A stretch of DNA of 64,000 nt from Thiocystis violascens DSM 198 (GCF_000227745.2 NC_018012.1:1769478-1833477); one strand, 5' to 3'; shown: positions 50,184-60,836, counted from the stretch's first letter. The notes: generated from the sequence alone by a model not told the origin. Translations and numbers: made by a program.

Positions 50184-51363
50184 CCGGATACCAGCGCGGC
50201 GTATAGACCCAGGCACCGCCATCGCGGCGGGGGAACTGGCGGGTCTGCGACGAGCCCAGGATCACGAGGGTGCGCATGTCCACCTGATCGGGCTGGATCT
50301 CGCCCAGCGTGGTCACGATGACGCGCTCGTCGGGGCGCCCGACATCCCGGCCGAGCACGACCGGCGTTGAGGGCGCGCGGTGGCGCCGCAGAAGATCGAG
50401 CGCCTGGGACAACTGCCAGGGCCGCGCCTTGGAACTGGGGTTATAGAGTGCGATGACGAGATCGGCGAGCGCGGCGTGTTCCAGCCGGCGCTCGATCAGG
50501 GACCAGGGTTTGAGATTGTCGGAGAGCGACAGCATGCAGAAGTCGTGACCGAGCGGCGCGCCGGCCCTCGCGGCGACGGCCTGAGCGGCCGAGATGCCGG
50601 GCAGGATCGCCAGATCGACCTCCCGCCAGGCCGGGTCGTCGGATTGGTCGAGCGCCTCCACCACGGCGGCGGCCATCGCGAAGACGCCCGGATCGCCGGA
50701 TGAGACGACCACGACGTGCCGCCCCTGTGCGGCCAGCTCGAAGGCGAGCCGGGCGCGGTCCATCTCGCGGCGGTTGTCCGAATCGAGGAGACGCTGGTCG
50801 GGTCGGAAGGGACCGGCCATCCGGACATAGGTGGTGTAGCCCACGATGTCCTGGGCGCGATCCAGTTCCTCCCGGACGGCGGGCGCCATCAGATCGGCGG
50901 CACCCGGACCCAGCCCGATCACCGCCAGCCGGCCCGGCCGGGGCGCCGGAACGGCAGTCCCCAGCCCCTCGGTCGCGCGTCCGGCCGGAAGCACGCCCAG
51001 TGCGTCCGCGACGGACCGCGCCAGCGCCTCGGCACCCCGGCCAAGTCCAAGCAGGGGGATCGCCGCCGCGCCGTCGGGCGTGACCGCGACGACCGGCGCG
51101 AGTTGGTCGCGGTCCATCCCGACCAGCGCCGGGGCTAGGGCAAGGACGAGCCATTCCAGCGAGCCGACGAACACACAGGGATGCCGCATCCGGCAGATAT
51201 CATGCAGCCGCCGCGTGAGTCCGTTCGCGGTCTCGTCCGGATCGCTCGCGTCCAGCATCATACCCTGGACGCGCGACTGGAGACGCTCGGCCATGGCCCG
51301 CCCGGACGCATCCGCGATCAGTCGCGCGGACTGGAGGGTTGGCGCCGCCATCAGCCCCGCCAC
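50176..51363 (-). CDS. cobJ: Precorrin-3B C17-methyltransferase with N-terminal CbiG-like domain
   Basis: A 395-residue protein. Residues about 155-395 are Cob[41 protein letters not shown] and [20 protein letters not shown]. The first 140 residues resemble a CbiG N-domain ([37 protein letters not shown]), usually found in anaerobic-pathway CbiG. CobJ methylates C17 and contracts the ring after CobZ/CobG. The fusion is known in some bacteria. The start overlaps the cobI end by 13 bases. Confidence 0.93.
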   Translation of the reverse strand: MAGLMAAPTLQSARLIADASGRAMAERLQSRVQGMMLDASDPDETANGLTRRLHDICRMRHPCVFVGSLEWLVLALAPALVGMDRDQLAPVVAVTPDGAAAIPLLGLGRGAEALARSVADALGVLPAGRATEGLGTAVPAPRPGRLAVIGLGPGAADLMAPAVREELDRAQDIVGYTTYVRMAGPFRPDQRLLDSDNRREMDRARLAFELAAQGRHVVVVSSGDPGVFAMAAAVVEALDQSDDPAWREVDLAILPGISAAQAVAARAGAPLGHDFCMLSLSDNLKPWSLIERRLEHAALADLVIALYNPSSKARPWQLSQALDLLRRHRAPSTPVVLGRDVGRPDERVIVTTLGEIQPDQVDMRTLVILGSSQTRQFPRRDGGAWVYTPRWYPAP

Positions 51364-52079
51364 CGCTCGCCGGGGATGAGGATCATCGAGAAATAGGGCA
51401 CGCTTTCGGGCGCAATCTCGGCCAGCGGGCGGATACGCTCGCCGTCCATGGTCGCGCGCTCGACGTAAAGCGCCCGCGCCTGCAGCCCGAGCTTGACGAT
51501 GACCCGCCGAACCTTCTCGAAATTGCTGCCCAACTTCATGATGGCCGCGGCCTCGACCCCGGACAGCAGCTCGGTCAGCCGTTCCTCGGGCAGTGTCCCG
51601 GCCAGCACCTGGAGACGCTGGTCGCGATAGACCAGCGGCGTGCGCAGCACCGAGGCGCTAGCGACTACCGAGCAGACGCCCGGCACCACCTCGGTCGCGA
51701 AGCGGTCCGCCAGACGGTCGTGCAGATACATGAAGGAGCCGTAGAAGAAGGGATCGCCCTCGCAGAGCGCGGCCACGTCGCGTCCAGCCTCCAGATGGCC
51801 CGCGACCTGCTCGGCGGCCTCGTCGTAGAAGGCGCGCATCGCGCCCTCGTAATCGTAGGGCGGCGCGGGCTTTTTGCCCGTGACCGGATAGACGAGCGGC
51901 AGCAGGATCTGGTCCGGGCGCAGATGCGGCCGGGCGCTGGTCAGGGCATTGCCGCGTTTGTCCTTGCCGACATAGTAGGCGACCACCGGCGCCGCGCGCA
52001 GATAGCGCAGCGCCTTGAGGGTGATGAGTTCCGGATCGCCTGGACCGACGCCCAGGCCAAAGAGTCGTCCTTCGTTCAT
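51351..52079 (-). CDS. cobI: Precorrin-2 C20-methyltransferase
   Basis: A 242-residue SAM-dependent methylase: [20 protein letters not shown] is the canonical start, [20 protein letters not shown] and [20 protein letters not shown] the core. It makes precorrin-3A. Start [12 protein letters not shown] at 52079 is chosen; the frame extends upstream through cobH without homology. It follows cobH by five bases and overlaps cobJ, giving the operon cobH-cobI-cobJ. Confidence 0.95.
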   Translation of the reverse strand: MNEGRLFGLGVGPGDPELITLKALRYLRAAPVVAYYVGKDKRGNALTSARPHLRPDQILLPLVYPVTGKKPAPPYDYEGAMRAFYDEAAEQVAGHLEAGRDVAALCEGDPFFYGSFMYLHDRLADRFATEVVPGVCSVVASASVLRTPLVYRDQRLQVLAGTLPEERLTELLSGVEAAAIMKLGSNFEKVRRVIVKLGLQARALYVERATMDGERIRPLAEIAPESVPYFSMILIPGERWRG

Positions 52080-52084
52080 GCCGG

Positions 52085-52711
52085 TCAGGAGTGACCACGC
52101 CCAAGCGCGTTGACGGCGGCGGCGGCCATGGCGCTCCCGCCGCGTCGCCCGCGCAGGGTCACGAAGGGGACGCCCCGGCTGTCGGCGGCGAGCGCCTCCT
52201 TGGATTCGGCCGCACCGACGAAACCGACCGGAAAACCGAGGATCAGGGCCGGCCGGGGCGCGCCCGCGTCGAGCATCTCCAGCAGGCGGAACAGGGCGGT
52301 GGGGGCATTGCCGATGACCGCGACGGCGCCCGCAAGATGCGGACGCCACAGCTCCAGCGCCGCCGCGGAGCGCGTGTTGCCGAGTTCGCTCGCCAGCGCG
52401 GGGACGCTCGGATCCTGGAGGGTGCAGATCACCGGATTGTCGGCGGGGAGGCGGGCGCGGGTGATCCCCTCCGCCACCATGCGACTGTCGCAGAGGATCG
52501 GCGCCCCCGCCTCCAGCGCCGCGCGACCGGCCGCGCCCGCGCCGGGGGAGAACGCCAGATCCTCGATCACCTCGGGCATCCCGCAGGCATGGATCACCCG
52601 GACCGCCAGCGCTTCGAGATCGTCCGGGATGCGCTCCAGCCGCGCCTCGGCGCGGATGATGGCGAAGGATTGACGATAGATGCCGTGCGCATCGCGGTTG
52701 TAATCGATCAT
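52085..52711 (-). CDS. cobH: Precorrin-8X methylmutase
   Basis: A 208-residue enzyme moving the C11 methyl group to C12 to give hydrogenobyrinic acid. [20 protein letters not shown] is the typical start, [20 protein letters not shown] has the catalytic His, and [20 protein letters not shown] and [12 protein letters not shown] follow. The start at 52711 is preferred over the 52867 frame, whose extra residues are not protein-like. First gene of the minus-strand operon; REP DNA lies upstream. Confidence 0.95.
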   Translation of the reverse strand: MIDYNRDAHGIYRQSFAIIRAEARLERIPDDLEALAVRVIHACGMPEVIEDLAFSPGAGAAGRAALEAGAPILCDSRMVAEGITRARLPADNPVICTLQDPSVPALASELGNTRSAAALELWRPHLAGAVAVIGNAPTALFRLLEMLDAGAPRPALILGFPVGFVGAAESKEALAADSRGVPFVTLRGRRGGSAMAAAAVNALGRGHS

Positions 52712-52884
52712 GGCAAGTCTCTGTCGCGCGGCAACGTGGAATCGTTCGGGCCAGCGGGGCTGTCCGAGGCGGAGTCCTGGCCGGAGGAATGAGGATCGGG
52801 AGGGGTTTGCTTCAACAAGCCCGGTAGTATAATTGCAAATTCGATCCGGTATCCACTGCTGTTCCAACGGTAGCGCTTTTCATC

Positions 52885-52968
52885 GTAGGAGCCCGCTTGC
52901 TGGCGACGCGACCTGTCAGGATGCCTTTGGGTCCGATCGCCTGTCGCCCGCAAGCGGGCTCCTACGGT
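52885..52968. repeat. Inverted REP pair upstream of cobH and cobL
   Basis: GTAGGAGCCCGCTTGCTGGC and GCCCGCAAGCGGGCTCCTAC face each other across about 45 bases. It lies in the divergent space between cobH and cobL (52712-53074), which otherwise shows no gene. Confidence 0.9.
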
Positions 52969-53074
52969 AGCAACTCTTAATGAATCATCATCGCCCCTGG
53001 CCTTGGCTTTCCCGCTCCATGCTCGCTCGGATTCCGCCGACCGGTTGCCGCGCCCGCTGGCAGGATCGTTCGCG

Positions 53075-54286
53075 ATGACCGCCTGGCTCACCATCGTCGG
53101 GATCGGCGAGGACGGCCTCCCGGGGCTCGGCGAGGAGGCGCGGCGCGCCGTCGCCGAGGCCACCGTCCTCTTTGGCGGCGAGCGCCATCTCGCCCTGGTT
53201 CCTGAGCGTGCCGGCCAGCGGCGCCAGACTTGGCCGAGCCCCTTCGGCGCGGCCTACGATCAATTGCTCGCCCTGCGCGGCAGCCCGGTCTGCGTCCTGG
53301 CGAGCGGCGATCCCATGTTCTACGGCATCGGCGGCAGTCTCGCGGAGCGTATCGCTCCCGACGAGATGCGCATCCTGCCCGCCCCCGCGTCAGTCTCGCT
53401 GGCGGCCGCGCGGATGGGCTGGCCCGTGCAGGAGACACGGATCGTTCCGGCCCACGGTCGACCGCTGGAGCGCGTCAATCTGTACCTGACAGACGGGGCA
53501 CGTCTCCTGGTTCTCTCCGCCGACGCCCACACGCCCGCCCAGCTCGCCACCCTGCTCGATGCGCGCGGATTCGGCGACAGCCGGCTCAGCGTCTTCGAGC
53601 GGCTCGGCGGACCAGCGGAACGACGCCTCGACGGGCTGGCGGCGGATTGGACGCATCCGCCCGGCGCGGCGCTGAATCTGATCGCGGTCGCGTGTCGCGC
53701 CGGCCCGGACGCACTGCCCTGGTCGCGCCGCTGCGGGCTGCCGGACGACGCCTACGCGCACGACGGCCAGCTCACCAAGCGGGACATCAGAGCGGCGACC
53801 CTGGCCCGGCTGGCGCCGCTGCCCGGAGAACGGCTGTGGGACGTGGGCGCGGGCTGCGGCTCCATCGGCATCGAATGGATGCGCGCCGAGCGCGGCTGCC
53901 GCGCCATCGCCATCGAATCGGACGCCTCCCGACGCGCGCTCATCGAGCGGAATCGCACCCGTCTGGGCGTCCCCGAGCTTGATCTGGTCGCCGGACGCGC
54001 ACCCGAAGCGCTGGAAGGGCTGGCGTCGCCGGATGCCGTCTTCATCGGCGGCGGACTCACCGTCGCCGGCGTCGCCGACCGCTGCTGGCAGGCGCTCAAG
54101 CCGGGCGGACGACTCGTCGCCAACGCGGTCACGGTGCAAAGCGAGGCGTTTCTCGTCGGTCTGCGCGCGCGCATCGGCGGCGACTTGACCCGCATCGCCA
54201 TCGCCCACGCCTCGCCGCTCGGCCGCTTCGACGGCTGGCGCCCGGCCATGCCGGTCACCCTGCTCACCGCGGTCAAGCCGGATTGA
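53075..54286 (+). CDS. cobL: Precorrin-6Y C5,15-methyltransferase (decarboxylating), CbiE-CbiT fusion
   Basis: A 403-residue two-domain enzyme. Residues about 1-205 are CbiE ([40 protein letters not shown]), methylating C5. Residues about 220-403 are CbiT ([40 protein letters not shown]), methylating C15 and removing the C12 acetate carboxyl. The start at 53075 removes a 24-residue extension. It overlaps the metR stop by 14 bases at the end. Confidence 0.95.
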   Translation: MTAWLTIVGIGEDGLPGLGEEARRAVAEATVLFGGERHLALVPERAGQRRQTWPSPFGAAYDQLLALRGSPVCVLASGDPMFYGIGGSLAERIAPDEMRILPAPASVSLAAARMGWPVQETRIVPAHGRPLERVNLYLTDGARLLVLSADAHTPAQLATLLDARGFGDSRLSVFERLGGPAERRLDGLAADWTHPPGAALNLIAVACRAGPDALPWSRRCGLPDDAYAHDGQLTKRDIRAATLARLAPLPGERLWDVGAGCGSIGIEWMRAERGCRAIAIESDASRRALIERNRTRLGVPELDLVAGRAPEALEGLASPDAVFIGGGLTVAGVADRCWQALKPGGRLVANAVTVQSEAFLVGLRARIGGDLTRIAIAHASPLGRFDGWRPAMPVTLLTAVKPD

Positions 54287-55259
54287 GCATGAAGTCCGAT
54301 TCCGTGGGGCGACGGTCAGAGCCCCTGCCCTGCCTCATGTCGTCGACCGGCTCGATGCCGGCGAGCAGGCGTCGTGCCGTTCGGCGCACCTCGGACACGA
54401 AGGCGTCGAGGAAAGGGCTCTCCCGGTCGCGCGCGCGCATCCCCGCATAGAGCGTCGACCACAGCCCGGTCTCGCCTAGGCGCGAGACGGCGATCTGCCG
54501 TTCGGCCAGTGCCGCGGCGAGCACCCAGTTCGGCAGGGCGGCGACCCCACGCCCGCTCTTGACCAGTTGCAGGATCATCACCGAAAGCTCGGATGTCCGC
54601 AAACCCGCGGGCTCGATCCCCGCCGGTTCGAGGAAACGGCGGAAGATGTCCAGCCGCGCCCGCTCCACCGGGTAACAGATCAAGACCGCATCCGCCAGGT
54701 CCAGCGGCCGCACCCCCGGACTGGCGGCCAGCGGATGCCCAGGGGCCAGCGCTAGCAGGATCTCGAAGCGGAAGAGCGGGACGAACGCCAGGTCCGGGGT
54801 ATCCACCGGGTCCGAGGTGATGACCAGATCCACCTGAGACTCGGCCAGGGCCGGCAAGGCGGCGAAGCTCCTGCCGGTGACGAGATCGAGCTCCACGTCG
54901 GGCCAGTCGCGCCGATAGCTGTCCATGGCCGGCAGTAGCCAGTCATAACAACTGTGGCACTCCACCACGAGATGCAGACGGCCGCCCAGTCCCTCCCCCA
55001 TCCGTCGCAGGTCGGCTTCGGCCCGTCGGATCTCGGGCAGGACACGGTGCGCGAGATCGAGCAGACGCGCGCCCGCCGGCGTGAGACGCAGTGGTCGGCT
55101 CTTGCGCACGAAGAGCGGCTGTCCGATCGTCTCTTCGAGCCATTTGATCTGGTGAGAAAGCGCCGACTGAGTCAGATGCAAGCGCTCCGCCGCCTGGGTC
55201 AGAGAGCCCGTTTCCTGGATCTCGGCGAGAGTCCGCAGATGCTTGGTCTCCAGGAACAT
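54273..55259 (-). CDS. metR: LysR-family methionine regulator MetR
   Basis: A 328-residue LysR-type regulator: [20 protein letters not shown] begins the winged HTH, and [20 protein letters not shown] is the recognition region. The effector domain contains [20 protein letters not shown], a MetR-typical sequence. It is divergent from metE, and the intergenic site TGAATATTTTTCA matches the MetR binding pattern. In enteric bacteria homocysteine modulates MetR activation of metE. The extended C-terminal tail (about 300-328) is unusual. Confidence 0.93.
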   Translation of the reverse strand: MFLETKHLRTLAEIQETGSLTQAAERLHLTQSALSHQIKWLEETIGQPLFVRKSRPLRLTPAGARLLDLAHRVLPEIRRAEADLRRMGEGLGGRLHLVVECHSCYDWLLPAMDSYRRDWPDVELDLVTGRSFAALPALAESQVDLVITSDPVDTPDLAFVPLFRFEILLALAPGHPLAASPGVRPLDLADAVLICYPVERARLDIFRRFLEPAGIEPAGLRTSELSVMILQLVKSGRGVAALPNWVLAAALAERQIAVSRLGETGLWSTLYAGMRARDRESPFLDAFVSEVRRTARRLLAGIEPVDDMRQGRGSDRRPTESDFMLNPA

Positions 55260-55271
55260 GAATATTTTTCA
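55259..55271. promoter_or_regulatory. MetR binding site overlapping the metR start
   Basis: TGAATATTTTTCA fits the MetR consensus TGAA-N5-TTCA exactly. It begins on the metR start codon and is about 88 bases before metE, so it can serve autoregulation and metE activation together. Confidence 0.75.
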
Positions 55272-55358
55272 TCGAAATAGGAAATATGATCAATTTACCT
55301 AAAAAATCCCGCGGGAGATACTTGGGCGACGATTTCAACCATCTGCCGGGAGTCACCC

Positions 55359-57641
55359 ATGGCGATCGCACATAACCTGGGCTTCCCACGCATCGGCGTG
55401 GGGCGCGAGCTGAAATGGGCGCTTGAGTCCTACTGGAAGGGGGAGCATGGACCGGAGCGCCTGCTCGCGATCGGGCGGGAACTGCGCGCCCGCCACTGGC
55501 GCCTCCAGCAGGAGGCCGGATTGGATCAAGTGCCGGTCGGCGACTTCTCCTTCTACGACCAGATGCTGGACCACAGCGCCATGCTTGGGGCGGTGCCGGA
55601 GCGCTTCGGCCCGATCGAGGGCCAGGTCGACCTGAATACCTATTTCCGCATGGCGCGTGGACGCGCGCCGACGGGCGAGCCCGCCGCCGCCTGCGAGATG
55701 ACCAAGTGGTTCGATACCAACTATCACTACATCGTCCCCGAGCTGCGCGCGGATCAGGTCTTCCGGCTTGCCTCCGGGAAGCTCTTCGATGAAGTGGACG
55801 AGGCCAGGGCGCTGGGTCTGACGCCGCGCCCGGTGCTGATCGGCCCGCTCACCTATCTGTGGATGGCCAAAACGCGCGGCGGCGACTTCGACCGGCTCAG
55901 TCTGCTGGAGCGCCTGCTGCCGGTCTATGGCGAGATCCTCGCGCGGCTGAAGGTGCAGGGCGTGGACTGGGTGCAGATCGACGAGCCCATCCTGGTGCTG
56001 GATCTGCCGACCGACTGGCGTCTGGCCTTCGAGTCGGCCTACAGCCAACTGACGGGCAACCGCCCGAAACTGCTGCTGACGACCTATTTCGGCGCCCTCG
56101 GGGACAATCTGCATCGCGCCTGTCATCTGCCGGTGGACGGTCTGCATCTCGATCTGGTGCGCGCCCCCGAGCAGCTTGAGCGGGTCATCGACTGGCTGCC
56201 GGGCACCAAGGTGCTGTCGGTCGGCATCATCGACGGGCGCAACGTCTGGCGCGCCGATCTCTCCGGTATTCTGGATCGGCTCCAACCCCTGCATGCCCGG
56301 CTCGGCGAGCGGCTGTGGGTCGCGCCCTCCTGTTCGCTGCTGCATGTCCCCGTCGATCTGGAACAGGAAAATGGGCTCGATACGGAGATCCGCGCCTGGA
56401 TGGCCTTCGCGACCCAGAAGATCGGCGAGGTCTGTGTCATCAAAGAGGCGCTGGAACAGGGCCGCGAGGCCGTCGCCGAGACCCTGCGTGCGAGTGATGC
56501 CGCCATCGCGTCGCGTCGCGGCTCCGCCCGGCTCCAGCGTCCCGATGTGCGCGGGCGCGCGGCGGTGGTCGATGACGCCCAGGCCCGGCGTCAAAGTCCC
56601 TATGCCGCGCGTGCCGGGATCCAGCAGGCGCGCTTCGGCCTGCCGCCGTATCCCACCACCACCATCGGCTCCTTTCCGCAGACCCAGGAGATCCGCGCCG
56701 CCCGCCGCGACCACAAATCCGGCCAACTCGACGACAGCGGCTATGCCGCCGCCATGCGCGAGCAGATCGCCATCGCGGTGCAGGCGCAGGAGTCTTACGG
56801 GATCGATGTCCTGGTCCACGGCGAGCCCGAGCGCAATGACATGGTCGAGTATTTCGGCGAACAGCTCGACGGCTTCGTCTTCACCCGCAACGGCTGGGTG
56901 CAGTCCTACGGCTCGCGCTGCGTCAAACCGCCGGTGATCTTCGGCGACGTGGCCCGCCCGGCGCCCATGACGGTGGACTGGACGTGCTATGCCCAGTCGC
57001 TCACCGAGCGCCCGATGAAAGGGATGCTGACCGGCCCCGTGACCATCCTGCAATGGTCCTTCGTGCGCGACGATCAGCCGCGCGCCGAGACCTGCCTACA
57101 GATCGCGCTGGCGCTGCGCGACGAGGTCCGGGATCTGGAGCAGGCCGGAATCGGTATCATCCAGATCGACGAGCCGGCCTTCCGCGAGGGACTGCCGCTG
57201 CGCCGCGCGGACTGGCCGGGCTATCTGGAGTGGGCGGTGCGCGGCTTCCGCATCGCCTCCTGCGGGGTGGAGGACGCGACCCAGATCCACACGCACATGT
57301 GTTACTCGGAGTTCAACGACATCATCGCCGCCATCGCGGATCTGGACGCCGATGTCATCACCATCGAGACCGCCCGTTCCGACATGGAACTGCTGGACGC
57401 CTTCTCCGACTTCGCCTATCCCAACGAGATCGGACCCGGCGTCTACGACATCCATTCACCCAACGTCGCGCAGATCGAGGCCATGATCGGGCTGATGCGC
57501 AAGGCCGCCGAGCGCATTCCGCCCGCGCGGCTCTGGGTCAATCCCGACTGCGGACTCAAGACCCGTGGCTGGCCGGAGGTCGAGGCATCGCTGCGCAACA
57601 TGGTGGAAGCGGCGCGCCTGCTGCGCGGGACGGCGGCCTGA
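55359..57641 (+). CDS. metE: Cobalamin-independent methionine synthase
   Basis: A 760-residue enzyme transferring methyl from 5-methyltetrahydrofolate triglutamate to homocysteine. [20 protein letters not shown] is the N-terminal MetE signature; the C-terminal barrel has [42 protein letters not shown] (zinc His and Cys) and [12 protein letters not shown] (zinc Cys). The RBS is GGGAG. It keeps methionine synthesis independent of B12, although the same region encodes most of the B12 pathway. No riboswitch fits into the short 100-base leader. Confidence 0.97.
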   Translation: MAIAHNLGFPRIGVGRELKWALESYWKGEHGPERLLAIGRELRARHWRLQQEAGLDQVPVGDFSFYDQMLDHSAMLGAVPERFGPIEGQVDLNTYFRMARGRAPTGEPAAACEMTKWFDTNYHYIVPELRADQVFRLASGKLFDEVDEARALGLTPRPVLIGPLTYLWMAKTRGGDFDRLSLLERLLPVYGEILARLKVQGVDWVQIDEPILVLDLPTDWRLAFESAYSQLTGNRPKLLLTTYFGALGDNLHRACHLPVDGLHLDLVRAPEQLERVIDWLPGTKVLSVGIIDGRNVWRADLSGILDRLQPLHARLGERLWVAPSCSLLHVPVDLEQENGLDTEIRAWMAFATQKIGEVCVIKEALEQGREAVAETLRASDAAIASRRGSARLQRPDVRGRAAVVDDAQARRQSPYAARAGIQQARFGLPPYPTTTIGSFPQTQEIRAARRDHKSGQLDDSGYAAAMREQIAIAVQAQESYGIDVLVHGEPERNDMVEYFGEQLDGFVFTRNGWVQSYGSRCVKPPVIFGDVARPAPMTVDWTCYAQSLTERPMKGMLTGPVTILQWSFVRDDQPRAETCLQIALALRDEVRDLEQAGIGIIQIDEPAFREGLPLRRADWPGYLEWAVRGFRIASCGVEDATQIHTHMCYSEFNDIIAAIADLDADVITIETARSDMELLDAFSDFAYPNEIGPGVYDIHSPNVAQIEAMIGLMRKAAERIPPARLWVNPDCGLKTRGWPEVEASLRNMVEAARLLRGTAA

Positions 57642-57660
57642 CGCGGCGAGCCGTCGACGG

Positions 57661-58197
57661 GTGAAAGACTATTACATCGGACTCGGCTGCAACCTGAACC
57701 CGGCGCGGGGCACCCGCGCCATGCTGGAGGCGCTGCTCGATCTGGCGCCCGAGATCGGGATCAGCCGCATCGTGGCGACGGCGCCGGTCGGCGTCGTCAC
57801 CGACGCCCTCTATTACAACGCCGTCGTCCGTTTGAGATCGCCGGAAGAGCCGGCGACGCTCAAGACGCGACTGATCGCCATCGAGACGCGGCTGGGCCGC
57901 AATCGCGACCGCTGCGGGCGGGCCTGCCCGGAGCTGCCCGCCGATCTGGACATCCTCTGCTGTCTGACGCCCGGCGCCCATCCTGTGTTGGCGGATCTGC
58001 CGCCCGAGCCCTTTTTCCAACCGCTCATCCTCGAACTCTGGGCCGCACTCGGCTTGCGACTTCCGTGTTCGCCGCTGCCGGTCGCGACCGGGATTCCGCT
58101 TCTGGTCCACGGTCAATGCTGCGGTCTGCAAACGGTCTTTGCGTTTCATGTTCCCGCTTGTCGGGCTGTTGGCGCTGCCAGGTGGCTTTCTGGCTGA
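57661..58197 (+). CDS. FolK-like pyrophosphokinase
   Basis: A 178-residue protein from GTG at 57661, VKDYYIGLGCNLNPARGTRA. The pattern APVG.VTDALYYNAVVRLRS then ETRLGRNRDRCGRACPELPA and DLDIL matches 2-amino-4-hydroxy-6-hydroxymethyl-dihydropteridine pyrophosphokinase, a folate-pathway enzyme. The stretch between the R-rich loop and DLDIL carries extra Cys, and the C-terminal third is weakly similar, so the substrate may differ. It starts 19 bases after metE and may share its transcript. From 58198 to 58484 no gene is seen. Confidence 0.78.
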   Translation: MKDYYIGLGCNLNPARGTRAMLEALLDLAPEIGISRIVATAPVGVVTDALYYNAVVRLRSPEEPATLKTRLIAIETRLGRNRDRCGRACPELPADLDILCCLTPGAHPVLADLPPEPFFQPLILELWAALGLRLPCSPLPVATGIPLLVHGQCCGLQTVFAFHVPACRAVGAARWLSG

Positions 58198-58484
58198 AAG
58201 AGTCGATTCCTGTCCTGATTTCCTTTACATTCCGGCAGGGAATCATGTCAGCGACAGGCTGCCGGCTGGGTGCTTGCTCTGGTTGTCGATGTGTTTGCCT
58301 GCTCACTGAAACGACGGATAAGACAGGGGTTGTCAGCGTATGCTGGTATAACGTATTGATGGAAAGGCTTTTTCAGGTTGAAAAGAGACATGATTGCCAG
58401 TCTTTGGTGTCATGATTGATGTCTAGTCCGACTGATTAGTCATCAGTTTTGGGGTCGAATTGTAGTTGGGGCTAGGAAAGAACT

Positions 58485-59369
58485 ATGAAACACGGGTATA
58501 GCCTCTTGCTCGGTGAATATATCGATGCCAAACACATCGAATATCATGACTGCAAGGCGTTCCAAATTGTTTGCCCGGCCTGTTATGAGCCTGTGTTTAA
58601 GGTGGAGAGAGGCAGTGAAGATTCGGCAGTTGAATATCTATCACATTATCCGGAGACAAAATCTGAACCAGAAGCATGTGAGTTGCGCGTTAAGAAAATA
58701 TCCATCGCTGAGAAAAATGGCCACAACACAAAGGCGAGGAGTCAACGACTAGAATATTTTTTATCTGTCCTTCGCCAAATGATTGGCAAGCATTCAATGT
58801 ATCAAAAAGGTTATGAAAAGTCACAAACTCAATTAAATCGGTCAAAAGCCTTGAAATGGTTTAGGGATGTTGCTCACGAGCATCAGCAAGAACAGAAATT
58901 CGGCAAGCCTGAATTCTATGCATTTGCAGAAGAGTATGTGGCAGACATTATAGAAATGGGTGGCGTCATTAAAACGGCGTTTTCACTTTCCGTACAGAAA
59001 CGAATTGCATTTGATATATGGAATTATCTTATGTCTATCAAAGGCAGAGATAATTACAATTTCCTTTTCAACCATGCGTACCTCGTTGTTATGTCAAGGT
59101 TGCAACAGTCAAATGACCAACGAGGCTGGAGTATTGATGAGGAGTTTTTGGCGAGCTGCATGGCAAAACTGGTCACTACAAGCAAAAACCGAGGAATGAT
59201 GATTTTGTCAGAAATGGGTAACACTCCTATAGGTCCGCCTTTTGCAATTGAAGGTAGCAACTTTTTCAATAAAGCCGTGTCCGAAATCATGCATGAAATG
59301 GTTGGAACATTACTGGCTTTGCCATATTTCGAGTGGCTAAAAAATATAGAGCGGAGTGAAGCACATTAA
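58485..59369 (+). CDS. Hypothetical protein with N-terminal Cys pair (AT-rich island)
   Basis: A 294-residue protein MKHGYSLLLGEYIDAKHIEY. A CPACYEPVFKV motif and YLSHYPETKSEPEACELRVK resemble the small zinc-binding N-terminal module seen in CoiA-like nucleases and some phage-related proteins. No nuclease motif is evident afterwards; the middle is helical (RSKALKWFRDVAHEH) and the end has no membrane segment. Base composition is clearly more AT-rich than the cob genes, so horizontal acquisition is likely. Function unknown. Confidence 0.65.
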   Translation: MKHGYSLLLGEYIDAKHIEYHDCKAFQIVCPACYEPVFKVERGSEDSAVEYLSHYPETKSEPEACELRVKKISIAEKNGHNTKARSQRLEYFLSVLRQMIGKHSMYQKGYEKSQTQLNRSKALKWFRDVAHEHQQEQKFGKPEFYAFAEEYVADIIEMGGVIKTAFSLSVQKRIAFDIWNYLMSIKGRDNYNFLFNHAYLVVMSRLQQSNDQRGWSIDEEFLASCMAKLVTTSKNRGMMILSEMGNTPIGPPFAIEGSNFFNKAVSEIMHEMVGTLLALPYFEWLKNIERSEAH

Positions 59370-59476
59370 AGAAGAAAGCACTAACATGCAACTCAAGCCA
59401 AGCTCGTACTGCGCCGCCGAGCTTGGCGTGTTGTGTCTGGCTTCGTCATCGGCGTAGCAACAAATTGGTGCTGAGC

Positions 59477-60193
59477 ATGTTTGAAAGTTTGCTTGATGAA
59501 GTGACCGAAAAAGCTGGTGATCCTTACGCCAAACTAACCGCTGCGCAACATGAGGAGATCATCAACGAGTTTCTTCCTTGGCTTTCACTGGACTGTGAGC
59601 CGTTGCTCGGCGCATCCAAAGCCGTTCTTGGAAATGACATATTTAAAGACTCTGAAATCGGCCTTGAATACATTCACTTAAAGCCTGATGAATCAGGGTT
59701 AGTATCGATACCCGTCTGTATTGGCTGTACATACATCAGGCGGAGTCGTGAGGATCGAGGAATTTCGGTGAACATAAACATTTTTAGTTGTAACGTCACG
59801 AGGCACCGAAATGATCCGGCATCCATATACGTAGATCTCGATATATGCGGCGTAGAGGAAAAAAGAGCATTTGAGGAAATGTATAAAAATTACAAGCGTC
59901 CTATACAGCGACTTCTTGACGCGAATCAAATAGAATTTGAGACATCTTATTGCTCCGATATTGTGGGAAGATACAAGGGCAATATTCCATCTAGGAAACT
60001 CGATGAATATTTTAGTGATCCAGATGTTGATGACTGCTTTTCTTTAGGCAAAAACTTTATCCGCTCGGCTGAAGCTGCAGATATCATTCGTGTATTTTTG
60101 TTGCTTTGTGCTCTTTATCATTCTTGCTGTGGACGCTTGGCTTCGAGAAAAAATATAGATCGTTTTGCGGTACATTTGCCACGTCTCCAATAA
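59477..60193 (+). CDS. Hypothetical protein, second gene of the AT-rich island
   Basis: A 238-residue protein starting MFESLLDEVTEKAGDPYAKL, in preference to the ATG at 59423. IPVCIGCTYIRRSREDRGIS and VNINIFSCNVTRHRNDPASI suggest a beta-rich core, and the C-terminus holds a hydrophobic helix (ADIIRVFLLLCALYHSCCG). No family is recognised. It follows the 58.5 kb gene by 107 bases that contain the inverted repeat CCAAGCTCG/CGAGCTTGG. The two may be a unit acquired together. Confidence 0.55.
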   Translation: MFESLLDEVTEKAGDPYAKLTAAQHEEIINEFLPWLSLDCEPLLGASKAVLGNDIFKDSEIGLEYIHLKPDESGLVSIPVCIGCTYIRRSREDRGISVNINIFSCNVTRHRNDPASIYVDLDICGVEEKRAFEEMYKNYKRPIQRLLDANQIEFETSYCSDIVGRYKGNIPSRKLDEYFSDPDVDDCFSLGKNFIRSAEAADIIRVFLLLCALYHSCCGRLASRKNIDRFAVHLPRLQ

Positions 60194-60221
60194 AATTCGC
60201 CCCATAAAAACCAGGTAGATA

Positions 60222-60330
60222 CGCATCGCGTACCTTCTTCCATGAACAAAATCGCCTGACAAGCGGTTCAAGCCGGGTAGCCGGGTAGCCGGGTAGGGTA
60301 CGCATCGCGTACCTTTTTCGTGAACAAAAC
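60222..60330. repeat. Direct repeats and GGGTAGCC tandem
   Basis: GCATCGCGTACCTTCTTCCA with TGAACAAAATCGCCTGACAA and GCGGT occurs at 60222 and again, nearly identical, at 61113-61160; a third partial copy GCATCGCGTACCTTTTTCGT is at 60301. Between them GGGTAGCC is repeated three times (about 60277-60296). These direct repeats flank the HigBA-like pair and may be footprints of its movement. Confidence 0.75.
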
Positions 60331-60334
60331 CAAG

Positions 60335-60360
60335 CGGGACGGGGTATTCACCCCGTCCCG
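60335..60360. repeat. Strong GC-rich hairpin
   Basis: CGGGACGGGGTATTCACCCCGTCCCG has an 11-base perfect stem and four-base loop. It precedes the toxin-antitoxin pair by about 140 bases. No T-run is present. The DNA from 60361 to 60478 shows no gene. Confidence 0.8.
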
Positions 60361-60478
60361 AATGTTTGATGTGCCACTGGCCATTGTTGGCATCTAAACA
60401 TTCCGAACAGGCGGATGCCCCGTCCGGCGAGGACTTGCGAAACCGCCTCTTTTCGACCTCTCGACCTCTTGTGCGTCA

Positions 60479-60494
60479 ATAACATATTTGTTAT
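60479..60494. promoter_or_regulatory. Probable operator of the HigBA-like pair
   Basis: ATAACATATTTGTTAT is an inverted repeat ten bases before the toxin start and overlaps -10-like TATTTG. Autorepression by the HTH antitoxin is the usual arrangement. Confidence 0.6.
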
Positions 60495-60503
60495 CGTCGC
60501 CGC

Positions 60504-60836
60504 ATGGACTACTCCATTGAGTACTACAGTGACGCCGTGGCCGAGGAGATCCTCGCGCTCCCGGACACGCTCGCCGCAAGATACCTCGTACTCGCAAGAA
60601 GAATAATGGCTGTTGGTCCGAATCTCGGGCCTCCGCACACGGACGCCTTCGGCGATGGCCTGTTCGAACTACGGCTGAAGGGTCAGGAGGGAATTGCCAG
60701 ACTCTTCTTCTGCGCGCTCGTTGGCCGCAGGGTGATGATTTTGCACTCCTTCATCAAAAAAACCCAGAAAACTCCACAGCGAGAAATTGAGATTGCGCGC
60801 AAGCGCATGAAGGAGGTCAGGCATGCGAACTCATGA
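60504..60836 (+). CDS. RelE-superfamily toxin, phage Gp49/HigB-like
   Basis: A 110-residue protein: MDYSIEYYSDAVAEEILALP, LFELRLKGQEGIARLFFCAL and VGRRVMILHSFIKKTQKTPQ match Gp49-like toxins of HigB type, ribosome-dependent mRNA interferases by family. The end RKRMKEVRHANS overlaps the antitoxin start. Toxin-first order with an HTH antitoxin is typical. The start codon is close to the promoter operator, so translation may be nearly leaderless. Confidence 0.87.
   Translation: MDYSIEYYSDAVAEEILALPDTLAARYLVLARRIMAVGPNLGPPHTDAFGDGLFELRLKGQEGIARLFFCALVGRRVMILHSFIKKTQKTPQREIEIARKRMKEVRHANS

Noticed and set aside
55353..57053. 566-codon minus-strand ORF over metE
   Set aside because: Antisense of a clear metE; composition typical of opposite-strand shadows in high-GC DNA.
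58065..58415. 116-codon ORF across the end of the folK-like gene
   Set aside because: Cys/Ser-rich composition and overlap with another frame; no support as a gene.
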